From assembly GCA_016794345.1 (NCBI GenBank), contig JAEUKE010000124.1:62001-126000 (forward strand): DNA of 64,000 nt, read 5' to 3'. This document shows, piece by piece, positions 1 to 7,704 of the stretch; the first letter of the stretch is position 1; each line of letters starts with the position of its first letter. The notes beneath the pieces were generated by a model, which made no database searches, was not told the DNA's origin, and was given only the letters and a program-made list of their open reading frames with translations. The stretch comes from Myxococcales bacterium. GTDB taxonomy: Bacteria > Myxococcota_A > Polyangia > Polyangiales > Polyangiaceae. A program made the translations under genes and the position numbers.

Positions 1-44
1 TGTCTAATATGGCGGACGTCGCCCAGCGGCGAACGGAGGACGTC

Positions 45-344
45 ATGCGCGTAGCGGTGATCGGCGGCGTCGAACGAACCCAGACAACCCTCGTCCGCCT
101 CGCGGCGGATCTCGGGCACGAGCTCGAGTTCCACCCGGGCCACATCAACGGCAGAGGCGTCGAGGAGATCCGGCGGGCGGTGGGCCGCGCCGATCTCGTC
201 GTCGTCCTGACGGACGTGAACAGCCACGGCGCGGTGAAGGTCGCGCGTATCGCCTGCCAGAAGCTCGGGCGTGAGCTCGTGCTCACCAAGCGAATGGGGA
301 CGCGGGATCTCATCCGCCGCTTGAGCCCCGCGGTGGCCGCATGA
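45..344 (+). CDS. DUF2325 family protein
   Basis: A 99-residue protein that fits DUF2325, a family of short Rossmann-like proteins of unknown function and about this length. It opens with the strand/loop MRVAVIGG, carries a second hydrophobic strand DLVVVLTDVNSH mid-protein and ends with an amphipathic RMGTRDLIRRL helix. I place the start at the ATG at 45 because GGAGG lies at 35–39, five bases upstream. An in-frame ATG at 9 would add 12 residues that do not resemble the family. The TGA stop lies next to a reversed dioxygenase fragment, so its downstream neighbourhood looks rearranged. No partner gene is visible on the left because the window begins here. Function is unknown. Confidence 0.75.
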   Translation: MRVAVIGGVERTQTTLVRLAADLGHELEFHPGHINGRGVEEIRRAVGRADLVVVLTDVNSHGAVKVARIACQKLGRELVLTKRMGTRDLIRRLSPAVAA

Positions 345-549
345 AGCGCGGAGCGGCCGGCCCATGTCGGATGCGGGCCTCGTCGATCGTCAGGTCGTCC
401 GGCAGCTCCGACGAGTCCACGGTCCGCTCGCGCGTGAGCGGATGCCTGTCGACGTCGCAGTTGTGGCGGAGCCACTGGAGGTGGAAGTCCGCCTTGTGAG
501 CGCGGAGAGGAACGCGAATCCAGCCGGAAAACCGCTCAATTTTCTCTGA
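345..549 (-). pseudogene. N-terminal remnant of a gamma-butyrobetaine hydroxylase-like (TauD-type) dioxygenase
   Basis: Read on the minus strand, about 65 codons give a coherent sequence containing ADFHLQWLRHNCD, DRHPLTRERTVDSSELPDD and TIDEARI. This resembles the small N-terminal domain (DUF971/GBBH-like) that precedes the catalytic domain of gamma-butyrobetaine hydroxylase-like oxygenases, where FHxxWLRxNC and a (L)DSSELP-like stretch are typical. Third codon positions are GC-rich, as in real genes here. The frame has no start codon after the upstream in-frame TGA, and it loses similarity after DEARI and runs into a stop near 310. The catalytic domain is absent. I infer a decayed fragment; a short unknown gene is the alternative. 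Confidence 0.42.
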
Positions 550-810
550 GTCCTGTATTGCGACTCAAGTGTCCACTATAACGGATGTTTGGCGTAGCGT
601 CTCTCCTTGGCGGCCGGTTCGACGATCATTCTCCCAGGCGGCTTGCTGCAGCGGCCACGCCGCCGAGCACACCGAAGTGCTGCGACAGCACTGGGGCAGC
701 GAGCGCTCGCTGCCGTCCGCGGCTCGTCGCACCGCACCCGGCCTTCGGCTGCCGAGCGCGGCTCGTGCGCGCGCCTGTGGCGTGGAACGACGCGTGCTAG
801 AAGGTCGCCG
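550..810. other. Non-coding stretch upstream of the BNR lipoprotein
   Basis: No supported gene. The left end has an inverted repeat, TGAGTC at 547–552 and GACTCA at 562–567 with a 9-base spacer, followed by a short AT-richer run (CTATAA). Reading frames on both strands across the rest are biased in composition but have no recognisable domain, and they overlap the well-supported gene that starts at 811. Confidence 0.4.
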
Positions 811-1893
811 ATGCGCGCTCTCGCCTCCAGCTTGGTCTTCGGTGTCTGGCTCGTCGCCGCGTGTGGTGACGATGACGCTTCTTCCTCCAGCGGGACGGGG
901 GCGGGCGCGACGACCGGCGCGGGCGCGGGGGCGACCACGGGCTCGGGCGCGACCACCGGGACGGGCAACACCAGCACGGGGAGCGGAAACACCGGGGGTG
1001 GGGGCAGCGGGGTCGGCGGTGGCCCTCCGCAAGGCACTCCGATGCTCGTCGCGGTCGGCTACGGCGGTCGGCGGCTCTCTTCGCTCGACGGGCTCGTCTG
1101 GGAAAATGACATCATCGTCGACCCGAACGGTGGAGACGACAACAACCTCTTCCGTGGGGTGGGCTTCGGCGACGGCGTCTTCGTCGCCGTGGGCGGAGGC
1201 AGCGAAGGACAGGTGGCCACCTCGACCGACGGCGTGAGCTGGACGTTCCAGTCACCGGCCACGAGCTGGATCGGCGACGTCGCGTTCCTCGGCGGCGTCT
1301 TCGTCGCCGCGGGCGGAAACGGGCTGCGCATCCGCTCGACCGACGGCGGCGTCACCTGGACCGACGACCAAGGTTATTACGCCGGGCATTACCGCGGAAT
1401 CGCTGCGGGCAATGGGGTCTTCGTCGCCGCGGGGCACACCTACGGCGGCGGCGATCAAGGCCTCATCAGCACCACGACCGACGGCGTGACGTGGACGGCG
1501 GAGCAGACCGGCGGCGCCACCTTCCACTCGATCACCTACGGCGCGGGCGCCTTCGTGGCGGTCGGCAACGACCGCTGCTCGGTCTCGTCGGACGGCGCGA
1601 CCTGGAGCGACTGCGCGATCAGCGCGACCGATCTCGGCCACGTGGTCTTCGGCGACGGACTCTTCGCGCTCCGCGCAGCGGAGGGCATCTTTACGTCGGC
1701 CGACGGGATGACGTGGCAGAGTGTGGCCGCGCAGCAGCCGCCGCAGGGCATCCTCGGCTTCGGGGCCGGCACCTGGGTCGGCGCCTCCTGGCCCGGTCAT
1801 CTCTTCGGCTCGGCCGACCTCTTGGGCTGGCAGACCGCGACGGTGGACGACGGTCCGGCGATCGTCGACGTCCAGCTCGGCTTCATCGAGTAG
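811..1893 (+). CDS. Lipoprotein with BNR/sialidase-like repeats
   Basis: A 360-residue secreted lipoprotein. The ATG at 811 gives a short signal peptide ending in the lipobox LVAAC (Cys about residue 18), followed by an Asp/Ser stretch and a Gly/Thr/Ser linker of about 60 residues. The remainder has at least six copies of a DG(x)TW motif (DGLVW, DGVSW, DGGVTW, DGVTW, DGATW, DGMTW) alternating with GxGVFVA strands. This is the Asp-box (BNR) signature of six- or seven-bladed beta-propellers. No glycosidase active site is evident, so I call it a surface propeller, not a sialidase. It converges on the metzincin gene, with a hairpin between them. It resembles in plan the two propeller lipoproteins at 38–42 kb. 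Confidence 0.8.
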   Translation: MRALASSLVFGVWLVAACGDDDASSSSGTGAGATTGAGAGATTGSGATTGTGNTSTGSGNTGGGGSGVGGGPPQGTPMLVAVGYGGRRLSSLDGLVWENDIIVDPNGGDDNNLFRGVGFGDGVFVAVGGGSEGQVATSTDGVSWTFQSPATSWIGDVAFLGGVFVAAGGNGLRIRSTDGGVTWTDDQGYYAGHYRGIAAGNGVFVAAGHTYGGGDQGLISTTTDGVTWTAEQTGGATFHSITYGAGAFVAVGNDRCSVSSDGATWSDCAISATDLGHVVFGDGLFALRAAEGIFTSADGMTWQSVAAQQPPQGILGFGAGTWVGASWPGHLFGSADLLGWQTATVDDGPAIVDVQLGFIE

Positions 1894-1930
1894 CGAGCAG
1901 TCGACGCCGTCACCCAGGCCCAAAGCCGAA

Positions 1931-1955
1931 AGGGGCTGCGGAATCCGCAGCCCCT
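1931..1955. terminator. Bidirectional hairpin between convergent genes
   Basis: A perfect 11-bp stem (AGGGGCTGCGG, loop AAT, CCGCAGCCCCT) lies between the stop of the propeller lipoprotein (1893) and the stop of the metzincin gene (1978). There is no long T-run on either side, but the position and stability fit a shared terminator. Confidence 0.7.
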
Positions 1956-1977
1956 TCCGGCGATGCGCCCGCCTCTC

Positions 1978-4900
1978 TCAGTTCTCGGCGGGAACGTCCG
2001 TGCCGTCGAGAGGGCCGTTGTACATCAGGCCGATCTGCCGAGTCGCGTCGATCAAGCCGACGTACTTGACGAGCGCATCGTCAGTTCCGATGGCTGCGAG
2101 CGCGTTCGCATGCTGGAGCATGCGCGACGCGATGCCCTTGTCGACCTGACGGCCGTTGATCGTCTCCTCTCCGTAGAGGCGCGCGACGTAGGTCAGGCCG
2201 CTGTTCGGGTCGAGGAACTCGACGAGCTCCGTGTCCGGGATCGCGCCGATGAAGTCGACGCCCTTGATGTAGATCCGCATCTTGTTCACCAGCGTCATGT
2301 CGGTGTTCATGCGCCCGAACAGGTGGGCGTAGATCACGATCCCCAGCTGGTTCTGGTAGCCGATGTTGGGGAACACGGGTGTGCTGTTCGCCGGGCGCGA
2401 GGGCGCCGCACCGGTGAGGTCGAGCGCCTGGACCGAGCGGAACGGCAGACCGCCGTGTGGGTCGGGGATGGTATCGGGACCGACCCACATGGCCACGGTC
2501 TCCCAGTCCTCTGCCAGGATGCCGCCCATGAGACGGTCGACCGCCTGGGGCTCGTCGTCACGGAAGTTCTTCATCACGTTGCGGCCGTCGAGGTACGTCT
2601 CGCGCGAGATGGTGAACAGCGTCGGGCGACCGTCGAGGAGCGCGCGGAGGGCCATGCCGCGCTCGGCGTTGTAGCCCGCGTGGTCGATCCAGGAGAGGTA
2701 GTCCCAGTTGCCACCGTCCACGTTGCTGAACTCATCGGCCACGTAGCGGCCGTCGACCTTGGCGACCTGGAAGACACCGCCACCATTGGGATCGGCGTCG
2801 AAGACGCTCTGCCCGCCCATATTGAACTTGGAGGCTCCTCCGGGCTCGGGGGACAGCGCGGCGCGAACGAGGAAGTGGAAGGTCTCGCGGCGCGCGGCCT
2901 CGTACTCCGGGCCGAAGCTTCGGTCTTCGAGGACCCAGTGGAACGAGCGGGCCCGCTCGAGGAAGCGATCCGCGGTCGACCAGGGCAGCGACTTGTAGCC
3001 GTACTCCTTGTTCTGCCGCCTGAAGTAGGTCGTGAGGTAGCTGAGGTCGAACATCCTGGAGTTGCCGATCGTGACCTCGTAGACGTCCGCGCCCCCGTCG
3101 CTCGGGTTGGTGTGGAGGTAGCCGTGGCCATAGGTCTCGCCGTAGCGGTAGCTCCAGCGGTTGCGGGGCCTGCCGTCCGGCGTCGCCGACTTGAGCGTCT
3201 TCCACGCCGTGAGGTTGAGGAAGTCGAGCGGTCGCTTCGCGCCGTCCTCGTCGTCGTCGATGAAGTCCTTCCAGCGGTAGTGATCGCGCGGACTCTGGGC
3301 GCAGACCTTGCCGTGGACGACGCGCCACTCGCCCTGCTCGATCTCCGCCGGCGTGGCGTCGCGGCAGTAGCTCGGCTGGAACACCTTCATCTCGCGGGCG
3401 AGCGTGGTGTAGTGGGCGATCCGGTCGCCGAGGACGTTTACCTCGCTGAGCTGAAGGCCCATGTTGGAGGCGAACTGGTCCTGCTCCTCCGACGCGATTC
3501 CGCCTTCGGCGACACGATCGATGTCGTAGGTCTCGAGGACGCCCGCATACACGGCCTTCATGTACGCCAGGTCGTAGGTCCCGAGGCCGGGCGACAAATA
3601 ATCCTGCTCGTACTCCATGACCGAGGTGTTGCCGAAGTAGGCGACGCCGGGCCGTCCCTGGCTGCGTCCTTGGCCGTCGCGGGGGGCGAGCCCGAGCTCG
3701 TCCTCCGTCTCCGGATCGTCGAAGCGCGGGCCGATGCAATCGTCCACCGAGTTGGGATCACGCGGGCCGGTGCACGTCTCCGTTGCCTGACCTTCGTTGG
3801 TCCGGAGCTGCCAGTACTGCGGCATGTAGTTGGTCGCGTCATAGCTCGACGCGAAGTTGTGGCGCATGCCGAGGGTGTGCCCCATCTCGTGGATGGCGAT
3901 GCCGCGTGCCATGGCCTTGAACAGGTCCTCGTAGATGTACTCGGCGCGCGCCTTCACCATCGCCGGATCCCGGGCCGCCCCGGGTACCATATCGCCTGCC
4001 ATGCCCAGGTCCTCGAACTTGTCCAGGTACCAGCGGCTGATGCCGGCCCAGTTGATGCTCCCGATGCGCGGCACGTCCTCGACGTAGCAGATGCCGCGCG
4101 CCGCGAGCTTGGCGTCGATCTGGGCGCGCCACAGCGCCAAGCGCCCGGGGTCCAGGTTGCGCAATGGTGACGCCTGCTCGAGCAAGCTGTCGGTCATCGG
4201 CTCGCTCGGATCGGCGCCGGTGAGCTGGACCCACGACGCGCCCACCATGTCGGCCTCGTATTCGGTGCCCCGGACCTTCGCCGCGAGAGCCTCGAACTTC
4301 GGCTGCGTCGCCGATTGAAGGAGCGGATCGTAGGCCGACTTGGTCTGCGCCTCGAGCACCTGGAGGAGCGTCGGGTCGTCGCGGCGTAGCGCGCGCGCCT
4401 GGGGGGCCTCGTAGACCTGACCGGCGGCGTCGGCCGCCATCCGGCTGTCGGGCGAGTAGCCGTTCGCCGCGATCTTGTTGAAGACGAACTGCGGCGTCCC
4501 CTGGATGAAGTCGTCCTCTTCGAAGTCGCCGAGCGCGTAGAGGATGTAATCGCGGTAGATCGCCGCTGCGCGCGTGGCCGAGCGCCCCATCACCGTGGCG
4601 GTGACGCCGTGGCTCTCCCCGGTCTCCGGGTCCTGGCCGAGGCCGGCGACCCCGCCATAACGTGCGTCGGAGTCGTGGGGCCAGTAGTAGATGAAGTTCT
4701 TTCGCTGATCGCCAGCGCGCGCGACCTCGTCGGTCTCGCCGCAGACCTCGTGCAAGTCGTACGCGCGCACCGGGGCGTGGCAGGAGGTGAGCGCGTAGGG
4801 GCCATCCTGCGGCTGTGCCTTGGGTGTCGCGATGCCCCAGCCGCCGAACGAGATCATCTGGGTGATGTCGTTGCCCAGCTCGTCGACCTCGAAGAACTCG

Positions 4901-6264
4901 GCGTGGCATGCCGCGCGCTCGCCACCGGTGCGCCGGCATTCGACCTCGCGCCCGTAGGCGAGCGCGACCATCGTCGCCTGGTCCCACGTCTTGACGACAT
5001 CCTCCATCGGGCCGCGGATGAGCGGTTGCCCCTGGGCGTCGACCTCACCGACCGGGCGGCCCTTGTCGTCCACGGCGTCGAGCAGGAGCTCGGGCGTCTC
5101 CTTGTTGAGCCAGAAGCCCACCGGCTTGATCGAGCGCTCCCGCAGCGGAAGGGTGCACTTGTGGTGGTAGAGGTCGCACTGGGATCCAGGCAGACCCTCG
5201 TAAGCCTCACACGCGTCCGCGGTGCCATTGCCGTCGGAATCGTCGTCACTCTCGCATTCGATGTCGGAGTGGCTCTTCTTCCAGAAGTTCGTCTTGACCA
5301 GGTACTGGCGGAAGCAAGCGTCGGTGTACCCGTATTGTGGGTCCCAGCACTGGGTGGTCCCGCCGGCAAAACCCGGCTGGAAGCTGTCGCCGGAGCCGCC
5401 GAAGTTGGCGACCACGTCGAGCTTGCGCTTCGTGTTCTCCGTCGGCTCGAAGTCGGTGTCCTGGACCTTCCAGAAGCTGTGGCGGACCGTAGCCTCCTGG
5501 TTGTTGCAGTCGCTGGTGGTCGAGCTCGTGAAGATGCCGACCAGCGCGCACGTCGGCAGCGTCTCCTTCCAGGGCGCGAAGTACTGCTCCTTCGGGGAGG
5601 TGTAGTACTTGTTGGTGATGTCGAAATAGCCGTCCTCGACATCGAAGAACGGCGCGTCCTCGTCCTGTGGGTCGGTGACGGTGTAGGTCAAGGGCTCGAC
5701 CTTCATGTCGCCGAAAACCTTGGCGAAGAACATTTCGCCCCACATGGGGTCGACCACCTGGTTGCTGGACCAATCGACGCGCATGTACTCGCGCTCGTAC
5801 CAAGGGCGATCCGAGGTGTTCTCCTCGATCACGTTCATCTCTTCGCCGGTGGACGGGTTGTAGCTGCGGCGGATGTCGAAATGCGACGTGATCGCGAACT
5901 GAGCGACGACGGTGCCGTCAGGCTCACCGTCTGGCTTGCCGTGGTCGTCCTGCCCCTCGGCGATCTGGTAGGCCTTGTGCGCGATCAGGGCACGCTCGGT
6001 GATCTCCCATTTGATCCGATCGGTCCCTGAATAGAGTCCGACGCTGAGGCCGTCTTGCCCGGCGGACTGGTCGACCACGAAGGCGCGGGAGAAGAAGGTC
6101 GGGTTGTCGACCGGGTCCTCGAGCTCGCCGACGAAAAACGCCTTGGAGAGCGCGTTGGGCTGCACGCGGTTGATCGGAGGCCGTTCTTCTGCGCATCCCG
6201 CGAGGGCGGCTGCTCCCCCCGCGAGAGACCAAGCGGCCAACACTTGTCGTGTCCACCTTTTCAT
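1978..6264 (-). CDS. Large zinc metzincin-type metalloprotease lipoprotein
   Basis: A 1428-residue exported protein. The ATG at 6264 is preceded by an AAGGAGA ribosome site at about 6271–6277. The signal peptide ends in the lipobox AALAGC (Cys24). Near residue 792 is HEMGHTLGMRH, the HExxHxxGxxH zinc site of metzincins, and about 90 residues later comes SVMEY (Met about 883), which fits the Met-turn. The long N-terminal half has many Asp-rich, Cys-paired segments, including an Asp-rich DDDSDGNGTADAC stretch of thrombospondin-type-3 style near residue 345. Similar very large zinc-dependent metalloproteases occur in myxobacteria; substrate is unknown, and prey or matrix protein digestion is only a guess. 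It is transcribed alone, convergent with the upstream propeller lipoprotein gene. Confidence 0.85.
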   Translation of the reverse strand: MKRWTRQVLAAWSLAGGAAALAGCAEERPPINRVQPNALSKAFFVGELEDPVDNPTFFSRAFVVDQSAGQDGLSVGLYSGTDRIKWEITERALIAHKAYQIAEGQDDHGKPDGEPDGTVVAQFAITSHFDIRRSYNPSTGEEMNVIEENTSDRPWYEREYMRVDWSSNQVVDPMWGEMFFAKVFGDMKVEPLTYTVTDPQDEDAPFFDVEDGYFDITNKYYTSPKEQYFAPWKETLPTCALVGIFTSSTTSDCNNQEATVRHSFWKVQDTDFEPTENTKRKLDVVANFGGSGDSFQPGFAGGTTQCWDPQYGYTDACFRQYLVKTNFWKKSHSDIECESDDDSDGNGTADACEAYEGLPGSQCDLYHHKCTLPLRERSIKPVGFWLNKETPELLLDAVDDKGRPVGEVDAQGQPLIRGPMEDVVKTWDQATMVALAYGREVECRRTGGERAACHAEFFEVDELGNDITQMISFGGWGIATPKAQPQDGPYALTSCHAPVRAYDLHEVCGETDEVARAGDQRKNFIYYWPHDSDARYGGVAGLGQDPETGESHGVTATVMGRSATRAAAIYRDYILYALGDFEEDDFIQGTPQFVFNKIAANGYSPDSRMAADAAGQVYEAPQARALRRDDPTLLQVLEAQTKSAYDPLLQSATQPKFEALAAKVRGTEYEADMVGASWVQLTGADPSEPMTDSLLEQASPLRNLDPGRLALWRAQIDAKLAARGICYVEDVPRIGSINWAGISRWYLDKFEDLGMAGDMVPGAARDPAMVKARAEYIYEDLFKAMARGIAIHEMGHTLGMRHNFASSYDATNYMPQYWQLRTNEGQATETCTGPRDPNSVDDCIGPRFDDPETEDELGLAPRDGQGRSQGRPGVAYFGNTSVMEYEQDYLSPGLGTYDLAYMKAVYAGVLETYDIDRVAEGGIASEEQDQFASNMGLQLSEVNVLGDRIAHYTTLAREMKVFQPSYCRDATPAEIEQGEWRVVHGKVCAQSPRDHYRWKDFIDDDEDGAKRPLDFLNLTAWKTLKSATPDGRPRNRWSYRYGETYGHGYLHTNPSDGGADVYEVTIGNSRMFDLSYLTTYFRRQNKEYGYKSLPWSTADRFLERARSFHWVLEDRSFGPEYEAARRETFHFLVRAALSPEPGGASKFNMGGQSVFDADPNGGGVFQVAKVDGRYVADEFSNVDGGNWDYLSWIDHAGYNAERGMALRALLDGRPTLFTISRETYLDGRNVMKNFRDDEPQAVDRLMGGILAEDWETVAMWVGPDTIPDPHGGLPFRSVQALDLTGAAPSRPANSTPVFPNIGYQNQLGIVIYAHLFGRMNTDMTLVNKMRIYIKGVDFIGAIPDTELVEFLDPNSGLTYVARLYGEETINGRQVDKGIASRMLQHANALAAIGTDDALVKYVGLIDATRQIGLMYNGPLDGTDVPAEN

Positions 6265-6278
6265 TCCGCATCTCCTTC

Positions 6279-6746
6279 ACAAGCCAGGTCGAACATGAGA
6301 GCCAGGCACACGGTTACGGTGCTTCCCCCTCGTCGCCGTCACCGGTCTCGAGCAGCCGCCCTATCGAGCAAGGCGCGTACCAGTCGGCGGAGCTCGCTTT
6401 GCGGGCGGAAACCACCGACGCTCGTCGTGCTCGTCAACTCACTGACTCGCGTCGACCGTGCGGATGTTCACGGGCTACTGCCTGAGCGGACGGCCCGCCG
6501 TTCGACCTCAAAGGGGATCAAGGCTCCGACCTCAAGCACGATCAAAGTTTGGCCGCCTTGGTCAGGCGAAGTGGAGAACGACACGGTTCTCGAACTCGGC
6601 GAGTGAGAGGTGAACGCGCGGAGGATGCGCTCGAGCGTCTGGCCGCGACACGGCGGTCGACGATCCTCTTCGGTCGTGCACGACTGGCGGCTCGATCCAG
6701 AACACTCACAGAAGCTGCTCGCGTTTCGCCGATCGGGTATTGAACC
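6279..6746. other. 468-bp stretch without a supported gene
   Basis: Between the metzincin start region and the small lipoprotein I find no recognisable product on either strand. GC content and codon-position bias are lower than in neighbouring genes. A minus-strand frame ending near 6468 keeps moderate GC at third positions over its last 60 codons but runs antisense through the lipoprotein gene and matches nothing I know. The stretch may hold decayed sequence. Confidence 0.4.
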
Positions 6747-7178
6747 TTGGTGTCTCGCGGATCTTCGTTCTTTGCCGCGCTGATCTCCGTCGTCGCTTGC
6801 GGTTCGCAGGTCGCCAGGCAGGCACCCGTGGACGAGAAGCCGGCGCATCAGTACCCGGCGCCGAGCGCCGCTTCCTCCTCGGTAGTCGCAAGCACCTTGC
6901 GGGCGGACGGGTCTTGCGCGCCCGACGGCCGGGCCCCTTGGCTCGCAGCGCGCGACCGCGCTTGCCACAAGAGCGAGGACTGCGAAGTGCTCGCCGCGTC
7001 CAGCTGCGAGCTGGTCCCGATGAATCGCAGCGCGCAGGAGCGCTACGATTCGCGGCGTTGTCGCTTCGATGGTGCCGATGCCTGCGTATGCTCCCTCCCA
7101 CTCACCACGTCGCGATGCCACGACGGGTGCTGTCAGATGACGATCGGAGTAGGTCCCGACTCGATCTGGCGACCTTGA
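6747..7178 (+). CDS. Small Cys-rich lipoprotein, unknown function
   Basis: A 143-residue protein starting at TTG 6747 (or GTG 6750, the next codon). The hydrophobic signal SSFFAALISVVAC ends in a lipobox-like VVAC. An Ala/Ser/Pro-rich linker follows. The C-terminal 80 residues contain nine or more cysteines in pairs (CHKSEDC, CVC, CHDGCC), suggesting a disulfide-stabilised extracellular domain. I do not recognise the family. The final CHDGCCQ segment resembles short Cys-rich tails common in myxobacterial lipoproteins. It is flanked on both sides by poorly coding DNA and has no operon partner. Composition is less GC-biased than in other lipoproteins here. Confidence 0.6.
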   Translation: MVSRGSSFFAALISVVACGSQVARQAPVDEKPAHQYPAPSAASSSVVASTLRADGSCAPDGRAPWLAARDRACHKSEDCEVLAASSCELVPMNRSAQERYDSRRCRFDGADACVCSLPLTTSRCHDGCCQMTIGVGPDSIWRP

Positions 7179-7704
7179 GTGGCCCAACACCGAGCTTGAG
7201 GCGCGGCAGCTCGCTAGGCTGAGTGCGCAGTCGGGGGACTCCCGGATGGGGAAGGTCGGTCGCGGAGCGTCCTGGCCGATGCTCGCGAGCCGCTCCGGCA
7301 GGGTGCGCGTGCCCATCGACTCGAAGCCATACCGAGTCGAGCGTCACGACGCCGGCGAGCCGCTGGCACGCGGCTTGATAGGCCGCCAGCGATGAGGCCT
7401 TCCATGCGCCATCATCTCGCTGTGATGATGGGCCTCGCCGGGTGCAGCGCGGAAAGTCGTTCACGGGCGTGGAGCGGGGATGTCCCGATGTCTGCCGGAG
7501 ACGACGCCCAAGGCGGCGATCGTCAAGGTGCCGAGCCCCCCCACGAGGGCCGCGCGGCCTGTGACGCCCAGCTCGCGTGCTTGGCGAGCGAGAAGGCCTG
7601 GTTCGCGCCATGGCGCACCAGCGCGCGCCGTTCGAGCAGGCTGCCTCGTGGCCCGGGTCTTCCGTGATTGACGTCCTCCGCTCGGGCGGAGACATTGCCA
7701 AGCG
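7179..7704. other. 526-bp stretch of degraded or non-coding sequence upstream of kinase 1
   Basis: No convincing gene. A plus-strand frame from ATG 7404 begins MRHHLAVMMGLAGC, which looks like a very short lipoprotein signal, but the rest is low-quality sequence ending at 7667. On the minus strand, about 36 codons ending near 7461 have high GC at third positions and encode a hydrophobic segment (AALVGGLGTLTIAALGVVSG) that could be the tail of a lost membrane-anchored protein. I see this as a decayed region. Confidence 0.35.

Noticed and set aside
898-1020. Low-complexity GC-rich direct repeats in the first propeller lipoprotein
   Set aside because: They encode the Gly/Thr/Ser linker of the lipoprotein; the repetition follows from amino-acid composition and occurs likewise in the other lipoproteins.
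1963-4170. A 735-codon open frame on the plus strand
   Set aside because: It is antisense to the metzincin gene, whose domain motifs are certain; long antisense frames arise from extreme GC bias at third positions.
6468-7316. A 282-codon minus-strand frame with some third-position GC bias at its end
   Set aside because: Runs antisense through the Cys-rich lipoprotein, has no recognisable domain and no ribosome site; described only as part of a degraded stretch.
7404-7667. Possible short lipoprotein (MRHHLAVMMGLAGC...)
   Set aside because: The hydrophobic part is too short and interrupted by His and Met, and the rest has no coding pattern.
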